Shown here: one piece after another, positions 1-8,481 of the stretch
Layout of the letters: each line of letters starts with the position of its first letter
Position numbering within the stretch: position 1 is the first letter of the stretch
DNA from: Thermoplasmata archaeon
GTDB taxonomy: Archaea > Thermoplasmatota > Thermoplasmata > Lutacidiplasmatales > UBA184
NCBI GenBank assembly: GCA_021828195.1
Contig: JAKASQ010000005.1
Location: forward strand, 1-64,000
Direction of reading: 5' to 3'
Length of the DNA stretch: 64,000 nucleotides
Notes under the pieces: model-generated
What the model was told of the DNA's origin: nothing
The model's input: the letters and a program-made list of their open reading frames with translations, nothing else
The model's database searches: none
Position numbers and translations under genes: made by a program

Positions 1-104
1 CGGATGTGAACGCCGCACGGAACCTCCTCGATAGGTTCTACGGCCACGAGCCGAACCCCGCCCGAGCCTACGGTCCGGGCTTCCAACGGGAAGGCGTGGG
101 ATGA
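1..104 (+). CDS. tnpB: TnpB-family RNA-guided nuclease, C-terminal fragment
   Basis: Only the last 33 codons are in the window (frame from base 3, stop TGA at 102-104). The reading begins DVNAARNLL, which matches the D-x-N-A-A-x-N signature around the last RuvC catalytic aspartate of TnpB proteins from IS200/IS605-type elements. TnpB is an RNA-guided DNA nuclease whose guide RNA usually overlaps the 3' end of its own gene, so the structured sequence that follows may contain that RNA. The body of the gene lies upstream, so intactness cannot be judged. The call rests on one motif plus its position at the end of a reading frame. Confidence 0.7.
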   Translation, partial: DVNAARNLLDRFYGHEPNPARAYGPGFQREGVG

Positions 105-684
105 AAGACCATGCCGGAACGAACGGTATTACTTCCTCTATCGCGCGCGCCGAGCAACCATGAGGACCGAAACCAGTCCGAGCCACGAACCGGACTGTAG
201 TGGAGGGCAGGGTGTCGGGGGAAACCGCGAATCCGCAGGGCTCGACCCGCAAGCACGCAGGCCCGAGGAAAACGAACCGGCAACCAGCAGCCCCGCGGAA
301 GGGCGACCCTCTGCGAAATTGGGGAAGCCGTACGTAGCGAACGGTGGGGTTGTGTGTGAGGCGAGCATGTGTGTGTGGAGCCTTCATGGCGACCTCGGGA
401 AGCTCTCGGTCCTCCGGACCGTCCGGATGCGGGAAGCCCGGGGTGGGGACCCCCGTGGCGAATGGCCCAGGGGGCGGGAACGGTAGTCCTCGCGGCAACA
501 CGGGGACGAAGGGACCAGGGTGGCAGATGGGGCCGTAGTAGGGAGGACGGGCCGGGAAACCGGTGAGGACCGTAGGGCCCTTGGTCGACCGAAGGCAGAG
601 CGGAAGAGACCGGCAAGACGACCTCCGAAGGGCAGGAGCGGCATGGCGGGGCGACCTGACGTGTGCCCCGTACTTTCGTACACT
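105..684 (+). other. Structured non-coding stretch after tnpB, possible guide RNA and group II intron remnant
   Basis: No convincing protein is seen here on either strand. The plus strand is purine-rich and full of short inverted repeats, for example GTCCG/CGGAC at about 177-196 and a CCGG-GAAA-CCGG hairpin near 552-563. The first 100-250 bp are where a TnpB guide RNA and the element's right end would be expected. From about 350, a GTGTG start and a downstream GGCCGTAGTAGGG string recall the 5' non-coding part of group II introns, but no domain V and no reverse transcriptase are present. The IS3-like element begins at about 685, so it may have truncated whatever stood here. Both identities are inferences. 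Confidence 0.35.
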
Positions 685-1710
685 TGAGGGAGGGGTGGGG
701 GGAGGGTTGACTCGTTCGTTTTCCCTCTGCGTCATGCCTTCACCTCGCGGACTTTCTTCGCATACTGCACGGGCGTAAGATACCCGAGCGACGAGTGCGG
801 GCGCTCCTCGTTCCAGTAGCGGATCGCCTCGTCGACCCAGCCCCGAGTCTCGAGGAACGTTCCCGGCTCTCGGATCCAGAAGTAGTCGGCCTTCAGTTTT
901 CCATGGTAGCTCTCGATCATCCCGTTGTCCTCGGGCCGTCGCTTGCGGGTGGCCTCGAGCTCGATTCCGAGCTGCCGGGCGGCCTCCTGGAACCGATGGG
1001 GGGCGACTGGCTCCCTCCGTCGCTGCGCAGCACGAGGCCCGTGGCGCGCGCGGTCTTCGGGAAGCGCGAGAGGACCGCCTCGTCGAGGACTTCCGACGCC
1101 TCGGCGGCCCCGCACGAGGGGAGGAACCGCCACGCGACCACTTCGGGCGTGTAGCCGTTGAGGAACGAGATCAGCGGGCAGGGACCTCGGTCGGTCGTGT
1201 CGAGGTAGGTGAGGTCGGTGTACCACCGTTCGTTCGGGCGCTCGGCAGTGAGCCGTCCGGTCGGCGGGAGCCGCGGTCGTGGGAGATGGGCGGGCTGGAG
1301 CAGCCCCTCCGACGCCAGGATCCGTCGGACCCGCTTGCGGTTGATGGTGAGGCCCGCGCGGCGGGCCAGTGCCGTGACCCGACGGATGCCGTAGGTCCCG
1401 TGGCGGAGGGCGATCGCCCGAATCCGACGGCGGACAAGGAGCTCGTCGGCTCGGGGGCGTCGAGTCGAACGGTCGACGCTTGAGTCGTCCCTCGAAGAAG
1501 TGGAAGCCCGGCGGAAGTTCGGGATCACTTCCGGACGGCGGTAATGTTCTGCTGCGGCGAGGCACAGTTCTACCCGATGATCCACCAGAACGCCGGATGA
1601 AGCCTCTTCAGAGTATGGCTGCGCCCCTTGCACGCGGCCTCCAGCGGTACAGGCCAACCCGTCTTGAGGGTGTTCAATTCTCTGGGCCAGAACATGCTGA
1701 GACTACCTCA
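685..1710 (-). mobile_element. IS3-like insertion sequence, degenerate
   Basis: The span is set by the transposase remnant (732-1657, minus) and by weak terminal similarity: TGAGGGAG at 685-692 and CTACCTCA at 1703-1710 form an imperfect inverted pair (TGAGG-x-AG) with the TG...CA ends usual for this family. No clear target-site duplication was found, so the exact ends are uncertain. The element sits between the tnpB tail and the phosphate operon. The AT-rich sequence after its right end carries the promoter of the first phosphate gene. Confidence 0.45.
732..1657 (-). pseudogene. IS3-family transposase (OrfB-type, DDE), frameshifted
   Basis: Two overlapping minus-strand frames each hold part of one rve/DDE integrase. 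The upstream frame gives the helix-turn-helix-like region (HGTYGIRRVTAL), the first catalytic Asp (RWYTDLTYL) and the second (LRSDGGSQ). Straight after that motif the homology moves to another frame, which supplies FQEAARQLGIELEATRKR, the catalytic Glu (EDNGMIESYHGKLK) and the usual ending (WNEERPHSSLGYLTP). The shift lies near 1000-1010 in a run of Cs and is most simply a small deletion. The OrfA part near 1560-1657 is also hard to read in one frame. All three DDE residues survive, but a single product cannot be made without frameshifting, so I call it a recent pseudogene. Confidence 0.8.
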
Positions 1711-1758
1711 CATACCGGAGGCACTATATTCCTACTTACATAGCTATAGTCTTTATTG

Positions 1759-1772
1759 ATTTACTATATATC
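1759..1772 (+). promoter_or_regulatory. TATA-like box of the phosphate operon
   Basis: An AT-rich run containing ACTATATAT lies in a GC-rich neighbourhood, 14-24 bp before ATG 1783 and about 30 bp before ATG 1795. This fits an archaeal TATA element for a leaderless or very short-leader transcript. It also argues against the in-frame TTG start at 1756, which would put the promoter inside the gene. Confidence 0.6.
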
Positions 1773-1782
1773 GTATCCCTTC

Positions 1783-2778
1783 ATGGCAAAGTCAATGGTA
1801 AACGTCGACCAAGGTAGCGGAGTAGCCGAATACGCTCCGTCGTCAGGACGATTTCCGCCCGTGGCCCGCCATGAGATCGAGCTCGACTTGGAGGTTATCA
1901 ACGAACACCTCTTCAGGGAGCTCGTCGCGGCCTATCTCTCCGGAGCCGACGAGATCGCGATTCAGAGCCGGGCGAGGCTGCCCGGGGCCGCCCTTGCGGT
2001 GGTTCAGACATTCCTGAGCCGGATCGGGACCGGAGCCGTCCACGAGGAGCGCGCCGGTCAGATTGTAGTCCGCGGCATGGATACCTTCGACAGTCACGAA
2101 TTCTCTTCGATGACGTGCCATCTGGGTGAGGCAGTTCTGGAACGTCTCCGACTCGCGGGAAGCGATCCCGCCATTCCTATTGCCGAAGGGCAGTGGGAGG
2201 TCGAAGACGACCCGATCGACCGCTGGGCTTGGGCGGTACATCGTCAGGTGATCCGCTACTGGGAGGGACGGCGCCCCGAAGGATGGGCAGAAGAGGGTCG
2301 GATCGATCCCATCCGCTGGCTAGAAACCTCCCGGGCGCTCGAGCGGATCGGCGACCATGCCACCGCAATCGGAATCCACGCGGGCCGCTGGAAGGCGACA
2401 CAGCCTCCCGAGAGCGAGCGGACCCTCCTTGCGGCGTTCCATGGACAGGCGTGCGACTACCTCACGAGTACTCTAGGTCTACTCGGAGAGACCCGGATTT
2501 CGGTCACAAACTCCCAGTTGGACCAGGGTGAGGCGCTCCGGGAGACCGCCCGAACCTTGGTGGAGCGGTTGCTGGCATTGCGCGAAGGAAGCCCCGCTGC
2601 ATCCCCCGCTACGGTCGTGGCCTTGGGCTGGGTGCTCCACTCGTTAGAGCGCGTCATCGCCTATGCGATGGACATCGCAGAAGTGGGACTGGACCATGCC
2701 GTCGCCGTCCCTTCGCACGTCTCCTCAAAGACACCGTCCTTCTATCAAGGACACGAACGGAGGAAACCGAAACGATGA
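1783..2778 (+). CDS. PhoU-like phosphate regulator, first gene of the pst operon
   Basis: A protein of about 331 aa related to archaeal PhoU proteins. The N-terminal third looks like a small beta-rich regulatory region, and the C-terminal two thirds are helical with PhoU-type segments (ALERIGDHATAIGIHAG, HSLERVIAYAMDIAE) carrying the conserved acidic and Arg residues of PhoU bundles. PhoU proteins damp phosphate uptake by acting on the Pst transporter and on signalling partners. The start at ATG 1783 is chosen because the TATA-like box lies just upstream; ATG 1795 is possible. Its stop overlaps the pstS start (ATGA), so it is translationally coupled. A second, canonical PhoU closes the same operon, which suggests the two have different roles. 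Confidence 0.75.
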   Translation: MAKSMVNVDQGSGVAEYAPSSGRFPPVARHEIELDLEVINEHLFRELVAAYLSGADEIAIQSRARLPGAALAVVQTFLSRIGTGAVHEERAGQIVVRGMDTFDSHEFSSMTCHLGEAVLERLRLAGSDPAIPIAEGQWEVEDDPIDRWAWAVHRQVIRYWEGRRPEGWAEEGRIDPIRWLETSRALERIGDHATAIGIHAGRWKATQPPESERTLLAAFHGQACDYLTSTLGLLGETRISVTNSQLDQGEALRETARTLVERLLALREGSPAASPATVVALGWVLHSLERVIAYAMDIAEVGLDHAVAVPSHVSSKTPSFYQGHERRKPKR

Positions 2779-4025
2779 GCGGAAGAGTGAACGAGCCGCC
2801 AGCGACGAACGATTCCCTATCTGCCGCGGCACCGCGGCGCCCTCGACGGGCGATGATCGGGGCAGGATTGGCCATTGCGATCGGCGTGATCCTCCTGGTG
2901 GCGGGCCTAGGAGGAGGGTATCTAATCGGCAAGGGCGCGGGGGGAAGTTCTAACGGACCGAACACCGTGACCATCACGGAGACCGGATCGACTCTGATCT
3001 ATCCCTATCTGCTCGTGCTCGCCCCGAGCTTCGAGAGTGTCTACTCGAATGTGGTGCTTTCCCCTGCCGGGACAGGTAGTGGTACAGGCATCAGTTCGGC
3101 CGAGTCGGGCACGGTCGACCTGGGTGGGACCGACGCGTATCTGACTCCGAGCGTCGCAGCCCAGCACAACCTGATCAACTTCCCGGTTGCCATATCGTCG
3201 CAGCTCGCCGTCTACAACATCCCGGGGATCACCCAGCACCTCAACCTGAACGCGACGGTGCTTTCGATGATCTATCAGGGTGCCATCACTCAGTGGAACG
3301 ATCCCCTGATCCAAGCGGCGAATCCCGGGGTGAGCCTGCCGGCACACACCATCACCCCCATTCACCGGACGGACGGAAGCGGGGACACGTTCATGTGGAC
3401 ATCTCTATGCTACATGGCATGGTCCGGCTGGAAGCAAAGCTATGGGACCTCCATCACCTGGCCCGTGGGCCCGGGGGCCCAGGGTAACCCAGGGATGGTG
3501 CAGCTCCTATCGACCACGCCGTACGGATTGGCGTATATCGGGATTAGCTATCTGTCGGAGATCGAAGCAGCCAGCGGGCTTCAGTGGGCTGCCCTCGGAG
3601 ATAACAATGCCGACTACAACGGGATCGTAAGCGCATCGGGGGCCGGTCAGCAGAACTACATTCTCCCCACCGCGCAGAACATCAGCGAGGACGCGAACTT
3701 GGGGTTGCTGAATCTTCAGCCACCGAGCGTCGCCGTCAGCCTGATTCTCGGAGGGGTCCCGGGAGCTACCAACCTGGTGAACGGCAAGGGAGGGACAAAT
3801 GCCACGGCGGCCTACCCGACCCCCTACCCAGACACGAACCTGGAGTACCTTCTCGTCTCGAGCGCACCGGCGAGCCCATCCCATCAGACCTGGGTTCTCG
3901 CGTTCTTGGAGTGGGCCCTCGCATACGGAGGAACCTATGCGCCTAAGGTCTCGTTCCTGCCGCTGACGCCGGCGGTGATTGGATACGATATGCTGGCGCT
4001 AGACCAGGTTGCGATCGGCGGGTGA
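2775..4025 (+). CDS. pstS: Phosphate ABC transporter substrate-binding protein PstS
   Basis: A 416-aa periplasmic-binding-type protein. Residues about 24-50 form one hydrophobic helix (AGLAIAIGVILLVAGLGGGYL) and probably anchor the protein to the outer face of the membrane. The mature part starts with TITETGSTLIYPYL and contains GTGSGTGISSAESGTVDLGGTDAYL-type sequence, the phosphate-binding loops typical of PstS (TGSTL, SGSGxG, D-x-G-x-x-D). HRTDGSGDTFMWTSL matches the third phosphate-contacting segment. It captures inorganic phosphate for PstCAB. The gene overlaps the upstream phoU-like gene by 4 nt and the downstream pstC start (GTGA), so the operon is tightly coupled. Length is normal for archaeal PstS. 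Confidence 0.93.
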   Translation: MSGRVNEPPATNDSLSAAAPRRPRRAMIGAGLAIAIGVILLVAGLGGGYLIGKGAGGSSNGPNTVTITETGSTLIYPYLLVLAPSFESVYSNVVLSPAGTGSGTGISSAESGTVDLGGTDAYLTPSVAAQHNLINFPVAISSQLAVYNIPGITQHLNLNATVLSMIYQGAITQWNDPLIQAANPGVSLPAHTITPIHRTDGSGDTFMWTSLCYMAWSGWKQSYGTSITWPVGPGAQGNPGMVQLLSTTPYGLAYIGISYLSEIEAASGLQWAALGDNNADYNGIVSASGAGQQNYILPTAQNISEDANLGLLNLQPPSVAVSLILGGVPGATNLVNGKGGTNATAAYPTPYPDTNLEYLLVSSAPASPSHQTWVLAFLEWALAYGGTYAPKVSFLPLTPAVIGYDMLALDQVAIGG

Positions 4026-5101
4026 GCTACGAGAACCAAGTAGCACCCTTAATGCCGGATCCCGAACCCGACAGTGAACCCCTTCCCGCGGAGGCGGCAG
4101 GCAACCGGCCCGCCGCCCCCGCAAAATCTGCCCGGCTCGGAATCCCGCGGAGCTGGTGGGCGTGGATTGGGAGCCCGGTGGCGCTCCTTCCGTTCTTGGT
4201 CCTGGCGCTCATCACCGGCGTTCTCCTGAATGCGAGCGCCCTGCGAAACTTCGGCTGGTCATTCTGGAGCTTCAACTACAATTTCCTCCCGCAGACCCCG
4301 GACCAGTCCAGTTGGGGGATCGGGGTCTTCGTTCTCGGTACAGCCCTGACCGCGGGATTGGCCATCGTGTTCGCCACACTATTGAGCCTCGCCTTGGCGA
4401 TATCGGTAGTGGTCTACCTTCCGTCGGGCCCCAGCCGAGTGCTGAACATGCTCACGAACCTGCTCGCGGGGATCCCGAGCGTTGTCTACGGTATCTGGGG
4501 ATTCGTCATTCTCGCCCCGTACTTTGGGATTACGGTCGAACCGACGCTGCGAGCGTTCCTCTTCTGGCTCCCGGGATTTGGGGGCCCGGCATCGGAGATC
4601 GGGTCCTGGGGGATTCTGCTCGCCGTTTTCCTTCTGACGATCATGATCATACCTCTTACCACCGCGCTCATGCGCTCGGCCCTGCAGAGCGTGCCCCGCG
4701 ACCTGGTCGATTCGGCAGTCGCTCTCGGGGCCACCCGCTGGGAGGTCACCCGACGAGTGCGCTTTCGGGTGGCCCGACGGGGGCTCTCGAGCGCGATCTT
4801 GCTGGGCCTCGGCCGCGCCCTCGGGGAGAGCGTCGCTGTGGCCATGGTCATCGGCGGCGTGACCAGCATTCCCGTGAGCTTGTATTCGGCCTCGACGAGT
4901 CTCCCGTCCTTCATCTTTTTCCAGCTCGACAGTGCCTTCACGTATCCCGATCTCCTCGTGCTGCTCGTCGAGTTCGCGCTCGTTCTGTTGATCATCACGA
5001 TGGTGGTTAACATAGTTGCCCAGCGCCTCACTCAGACGGAGCTTGCGACCGCGACCACGGTCGGAACACTGTTGAGTGAGGAAGGGGAGCTCGAACGATG
5101 A
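4022..5101 (+). CDS. pstC: Phosphate ABC transporter permease PstC
   Basis: A 359-aa inner-membrane permease starting at GTG 4022, which overlaps the pstS stop. After a polar N-terminal tail of about 45 aa come six predicted membrane helices. The cytoplasmic EAA loop that docks onto PstB reads DLVDSAVALGATRWEVTRRV, followed by a helix with GLGRALGESVAVAMVIGG, which is highly typical of PstC/PstA. It forms the phosphate channel together with PstA. The gene ends in an ATGA overlap with pstA. The polar, Glu/Pro-rich N-terminal extension is longer than in many bacterial PstC proteins. Confidence 0.93.
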   Translation: MSYENQVAPLMPDPEPDSEPLPAEAAGNRPAAPAKSARLGIPRSWWAWIGSPVALLPFLVLALITGVLLNASALRNFGWSFWSFNYNFLPQTPDQSSWGIGVFVLGTALTAGLAIVFATLLSLALAISVVVYLPSGPSRVLNMLTNLLAGIPSVVYGIWGFVILAPYFGITVEPTLRAFLFWLPGFGGPASEIGSWGILLAVFLLTIMIIPLTTALMRSALQSVPRDLVDSAVALGATRWEVTRRVRFRVARRGLSSAILLGLGRALGESVAVAMVIGGVTSIPVSLYSASTSLPSFIFFQLDSAFTYPDLLVLLVEFALVLLIITMVVNIVAQRLTQTELATATTVGTLLSEEGELER

Positions 5102-6015
5102 CGGCGGGAGCGGAGGGCCGGGGGGAGCAAGCCACGACGCTGACCTACGCATCCGTCTCGGGAAGGACGCGCCGGCGGCTGGTCTTCGACCGATTGATCC
5201 CGTGGCTGCTTCCCCTCGCCTTCGTGGCAGTGCTCTTCCCGTTGTTCGATATGATCTTCTGGGTCGCTCAGAAAGCGGTGCCGACCTTCACCTTGGCTAC
5301 TTTGACCGAGACCCAGGTCGGGTTCGGAGGAGGACTCTACTCGATGATCCTCGGGACCTTGATCTTGATCGCTATCGGAACGGCGATCGCTACCGGAATC
5401 GGCATAGCCGCCGGGTTTTACACGGCCGAGTACGCGCCACCCGCCGTGGCCAGCTTCGGTCGGCTGGCCGGCAATATCCTAGCGGGCGTTCCTGCGATCG
5501 TCCTCGGCTACTTCGGATACTACCTGCTCGTTCTCTACACGAACTGGGGCTTCACGACGCTCGCCGGGGGAATCGTGCTCGGAATCTTCATGGTCCCATA
5601 CGTCTACCGCACCACGGACGTGGCCCTGACGGGCGTCCCGCCGACCCAGCGGGAAGCGGCGCTCGCGATGGGCGCAAGGCCGCGTCAATATCTCCTTCGG
5701 ATCGCGTTCCCGATTGCTCTCCCTACCATCCTAACGGGGATCTTCTTCGCCATGGCCCTCGGGCTCGGCGAGGCGGCTCCCATTGTCTATACTGCGGGGT
5801 GGAGTTCCACCCCGATCACCGGCCTGATGCAGCCCACCTCCTTCTTGACCGGAGCGATTTGGCTGTTCTATGACCTCCCCCCCTCCGAAGGAACGCTCCT
5901 CACCCTGGCGTTCCAGGCGGCGTTCCTGTTGATCCTCATCGTCCTGGCCCTCAATGTGATCGTTCAACTCCTTTCGGATCGCTACCGCCGGCGCCTGCAG
6001 GGGCTCTTCGAATGA
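5098..6015 (+). CDS. pstA: Phosphate ABC transporter permease PstA
   Basis: A 305-aa permease with six predicted membrane segments. The PstA signature is clear: LAGNILAGVPAIVLGYFGYY in the middle, the EAA loop PTQREAALAMGARPRQYLLR, and the following helix with GLGEAAPIVYTAG. It pairs with PstC to make the transmembrane channel of the high-affinity phosphate transporter and contacts PstB through the EAA loop. The gene overlaps pstC and pstB by 4 nt on each side, so equal translation of the subunits is expected. Confidence 0.93.
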   Translation: MTAGAEGRGEQATTLTYASVSGRTRRRLVFDRLIPWLLPLAFVAVLFPLFDMIFWVAQKAVPTFTLATLTETQVGFGGGLYSMILGTLILIAIGTAIATGIGIAAGFYTAEYAPPAVASFGRLAGNILAGVPAIVLGYFGYYLLVLYTNWGFTTLAGGIVLGIFMVPYVYRTTDVALTGVPPTQREAALAMGARPRQYLLRIAFPIALPTILTGIFFAMALGLGEAAPIVYTAGWSSTPITGLMQPTSFLTGAIWLFYDLPPSEGTLLTLAFQAAFLLILIVLALNVIVQLLSDRYRRRLQGLFE

Positions 6016-6794
6016 GCGCGGAAAGTGTTCCGAACCCCAACGGCGTGGCCCTCCGTGTTCGCCATCTCTCCGTCCGTGCACGAGACCGCGCAATCCTAAC
6101 GGACATTTCGATCGACATCCCCGACAAGGAAGTGACGGCGGTCATCGGACCGTCCGGCTGCGGCAAGACTACGTTCATCCGGTCGCTCAATCGGATGACC
6201 GAGACCACGCACGGGCTCACCGTCCAAGGCTCGGTCCTGTACCGTGGGCAGGAGGAGATCTATAGCCCGTCGGTCGCTCCGGTCCTCGTTCGTCAACGGA
6301 TCGGCATGGTCTTCCAGCGTCCGACCGTTTTCCCTATCAGCGTCTACGAGAACGTCGCCTTCGGCCTCCGGCTCGAGCACCAGCCCGAGGATCGGATCGA
6401 GCAGGAGGTCGAGTATTCGCTGGTACGCGCCGGGGTCTGGGAGGAAGTCAAGAAAGATCTCGACCGGCCGGCGCTCTCCCTCTCGGGCGGTCAGCAGCAG
6501 CGGATATGCATTGCGCGGGCCCTCGCGGTGCGGCCCCGGATACTGTTGATGGACGAGCCGACCGCGAGCCTGGACCCAGTCTCCACTCAGCGCGTCGAGG
6601 CAACGCTCGAGGAACTGAGCCGGGAGATTAGCATCGTCATGGTTACCCACAGCATTGCCCAGGCGGCTCGCGCTTCGACCCGAACGGCGTACTTCTACCA
6701 AGGACGGCTCATCGAGGAGGGCCCGACCGAGGAGTTGTTCGAACGTCCTAAACAAGAGTTAACGGAGGAGTACGTGACAGGGAGATTTGGATGA
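6012..6794 (+). CDS. pstB: Phosphate ABC transporter ATP-binding protein PstB
   Basis: A 260-aa ABC ATPase. Walker A is GPSGCGKTT (about residues 38-46), the Q-loop lies in GMVFQRPTVFP, the signature is LSGGQQQR, and Walker B is ILLMDEPTASLD, followed by the switch histidine in MVTHS. The segment RSLNRMTE after Walker A is characteristic of PstB. It hydrolyses ATP on the cytoplasmic face to drive phosphate import through PstCA. Overlapping starts and stops couple it to pstA and to the terminal phoU. Confidence 0.95.
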   Translation: MSAESVPNPNGVALRVRHLSVRARDRAILTDISIDIPDKEVTAVIGPSGCGKTTFIRSLNRMTETTHGLTVQGSVLYRGQEEIYSPSVAPVLVRQRIGMVFQRPTVFPISVYENVAFGLRLEHQPEDRIEQEVEYSLVRAGVWEEVKKDLDRPALSLSGGQQQRICIARALAVRPRILLMDEPTASLDPVSTQRVEATLEELSREISIVMVTHSIAQAARASTRTAYFYQGRLIEEGPTEELFERPKQELTEEYVTGRFG

Positions 6795-7534
6795 GCGGAA
6801 ATCCCACGCCGGGGGCGGAGCCTCCAGCCGGTATCGATCGGGAGTTGGAGCGGCTACGCGCGAGCGCGGTGGGGATGGGCCAGTGGTCGCTCGGCATGGT
6901 GCACGACGGCTGGGACGCGTTCGATCGGAGGGATCTCGCGCTCGCACAAGCAGTTCTGGATCGCGCCGATCGCCTCGATCAGCTCGATCAGGAGGTCGAG
7001 CACGAAACGATTGCCTTCCTCGTGACCCGGCGTCCGGCGGCGGTGGCGCTGCGGACGACCGTGGCCGTGCTGAAGGCCTCGACCCACCTCGACCGCATCG
7101 GTCGGCTCGGGTTCGACATCGCGCGGATGACGACGGGGGGGGCCCAGCACGGTAGTCCTGATGTTCGCACGATCCTCCAGTCGATGGACCAGGTCGCCGA
7201 ATCCATGGTGCAGGATTCGCTTGAGTCGCTCGCGCAGGGCCACTCCGAACTGGCTCGAGGGTTGTTCGTTCGGGACGACCAGATGGACCAGATGCATCGT
7301 CAGGCCATGCGGCTCGTTGTTCGGGAGCTCGAGCGCGATCCGCGCTCGGCCCCACGCCTTTCGAGCGAGCTGATGGTCGCACGACACTTTGAGCGCATCG
7401 CCGATAACGCGTGCAAGATCGGCGAGAAGACGATTTATGCGATCACTGGCCAACGTCGGTCGGAGTATCTTCCTCGACACCCGTACGTCCCGTATGCTCT
7501 CGAGCGGCGCGACGGATCTCCCCCGTACCCGTAG
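6791..7534 (+). CDS. phoU: PhoU phosphate-transport regulator
   Basis: A 247-aa all-helical protein of the PhoU family, normal in length, with two PhoU repeats. Conserved segments include HETIAFLVTRRPAA, the helix with LKASTHLDRIGRLGFDIARM, and the second repeat's HFERIADNACKIGEKTIY, where the E-R-I-x-D-N-A pattern is diagnostic of metal-binding PhoU helices. It probably restrains the Pst transporter when phosphate is plentiful. The gene closes the operon, overlapping pstB by 4 nt. It is shorter and more canonical than the PhoU-like protein that opens the operon. Confidence 0.9.
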   Translation: MSGNPTPGAEPPAGIDRELERLRASAVGMGQWSLGMVHDGWDAFDRRDLALAQAVLDRADRLDQLDQEVEHETIAFLVTRRPAAVALRTTVAVLKASTHLDRIGRLGFDIARMTTGGAQHGSPDVRTILQSMDQVAESMVQDSLESLAQGHSELARGLFVRDDQMDQMHRQAMRLVVRELERDPRSAPRLSSELMVARHFERIADNACKIGEKTIYAITGQRRSEYLPRHPYVPYALERRDGSPPYP

Positions 7535-7549
7535 ACTCCTCGAGGAGTC

Positions 7550-8446
7550 CTACAACACCGGACCAAAGGTTCGGCCCTCGGTATCGAGATGCTCCACGCG
7601 GACGTCCCGGAGCGTGATCCGCGGTCGATCGAGGGGCATCCGCGCGTAGATCACTCCGGCGAAGCGTTCGTACACTCGGGTCGTGTGTAGGGTGAGGCAA
7701 CGCTCGTGGAACAGGCGGCGGCCGGTGAGGTCCGGGTCGTGGCCGCGCAACATGAAGGTCAGCCCCGCGCGCGCGAGGAACTCGGTCAGACGCGCTTCGT
7801 CCAGCGGGTCCACGCCTCCCCGCCGATTGCGAGAGGCTGCGCAATCGGTCCACGTGATCTCGGCGACGAATCGCTCGTCCACCCGGTCGAAGTCGGCCTT
7901 CCAGTCCTTCCCGGCGACCGCCGTGGGAACGCCGGCGTGAGCCAGGTACGGTCCCGCCGGATGGTACGCCGCGAGGGGACCGCGTCCCATGAGGTCGATC
8001 AGCCGTGCGTAGCGTCGGAGGTCGTCTCCCCAGAGTTCGCGGATCTCTCCCCGGACGCATTCCGGGCTAAAGGGGATCGCTCGCACCGTCTCGTGGTTTC
8101 CCTGGATGAGCACGACCCGATCCGGGTCCCGCGCCGCGAGCTGGAGCAGATAAAGCGCGCTCGCGACGGATCCCGCTCCGCAATCCCCCATCGTGCGATC
8201 GAGGTAATCGCCGAGGCCGATCAGGAGCCGTCGCCGCGTCGGGTCCTCGTATCGGTCGACGACCCGTTCGACCGTGCGCCAGTCCCCATGGGAGTCCCCG
8301 AAGACGATCGCTTCATCTCCCCGGAGGGACGACAGATCGAACAGCGTCGGCCGGGTGGGCACGGTGGCCTCCAGGCGATCGAACAGACGGTCGGCGTGCT
8401 CGGCGGAGAGGCGAAGGATCTCGGCGGGGCCGACGACCCTCTCCAT
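7550..8446 (-). CDS. PPP-family metallophosphatase (serine/threonine phosphatase-like)
   Basis: A 298-aa calcineurin-fold phosphoesterase. The metal-binding motifs appear in order: GDSHGD (variant of GDxHG, about residue 50), GDYLDR (GDxxDR) and GNHE (GNHE/D), then late histidines in YLAHAG and LRGHD. This is the order found in PPP phosphatases, which remove phosphate from protein Ser/Thr or from small molecules using a two-metal centre. ATG 8446 is well placed, and the gene converges on phoU with only 15 bp between the stops. The physiological substrate cannot be told from sequence. It lies downstream of the two interrupted tRNA genes on the same strand. Confidence 0.85.
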   Translation of the reverse strand: MERVVGPAEILRLSAEHADRLFDRLEATVPTRPTLFDLSSLRGDEAIVFGDSHGDWRTVERVVDRYEDPTRRRLLIGLGDYLDRTMGDCGAGSVASALYLLQLAARDPDRVVLIQGNHETVRAIPFSPECVRGEIRELWGDDLRRYARLIDLMGRGPLAAYHPAGPYLAHAGVPTAVAGKDWKADFDRVDERFVAEITWTDCAASRNRRGGVDPLDEARLTEFLARAGLTFMLRGHDPDLTGRRLFHERCLTLHTTRVYERFAGVIYARMPLDRPRITLRDVRVEHLDTEGRTFGPVL

Positions 8447-8481
8447 CGAGCTTACCGGAACGGCGGCCGTGTGGGGTCGGA

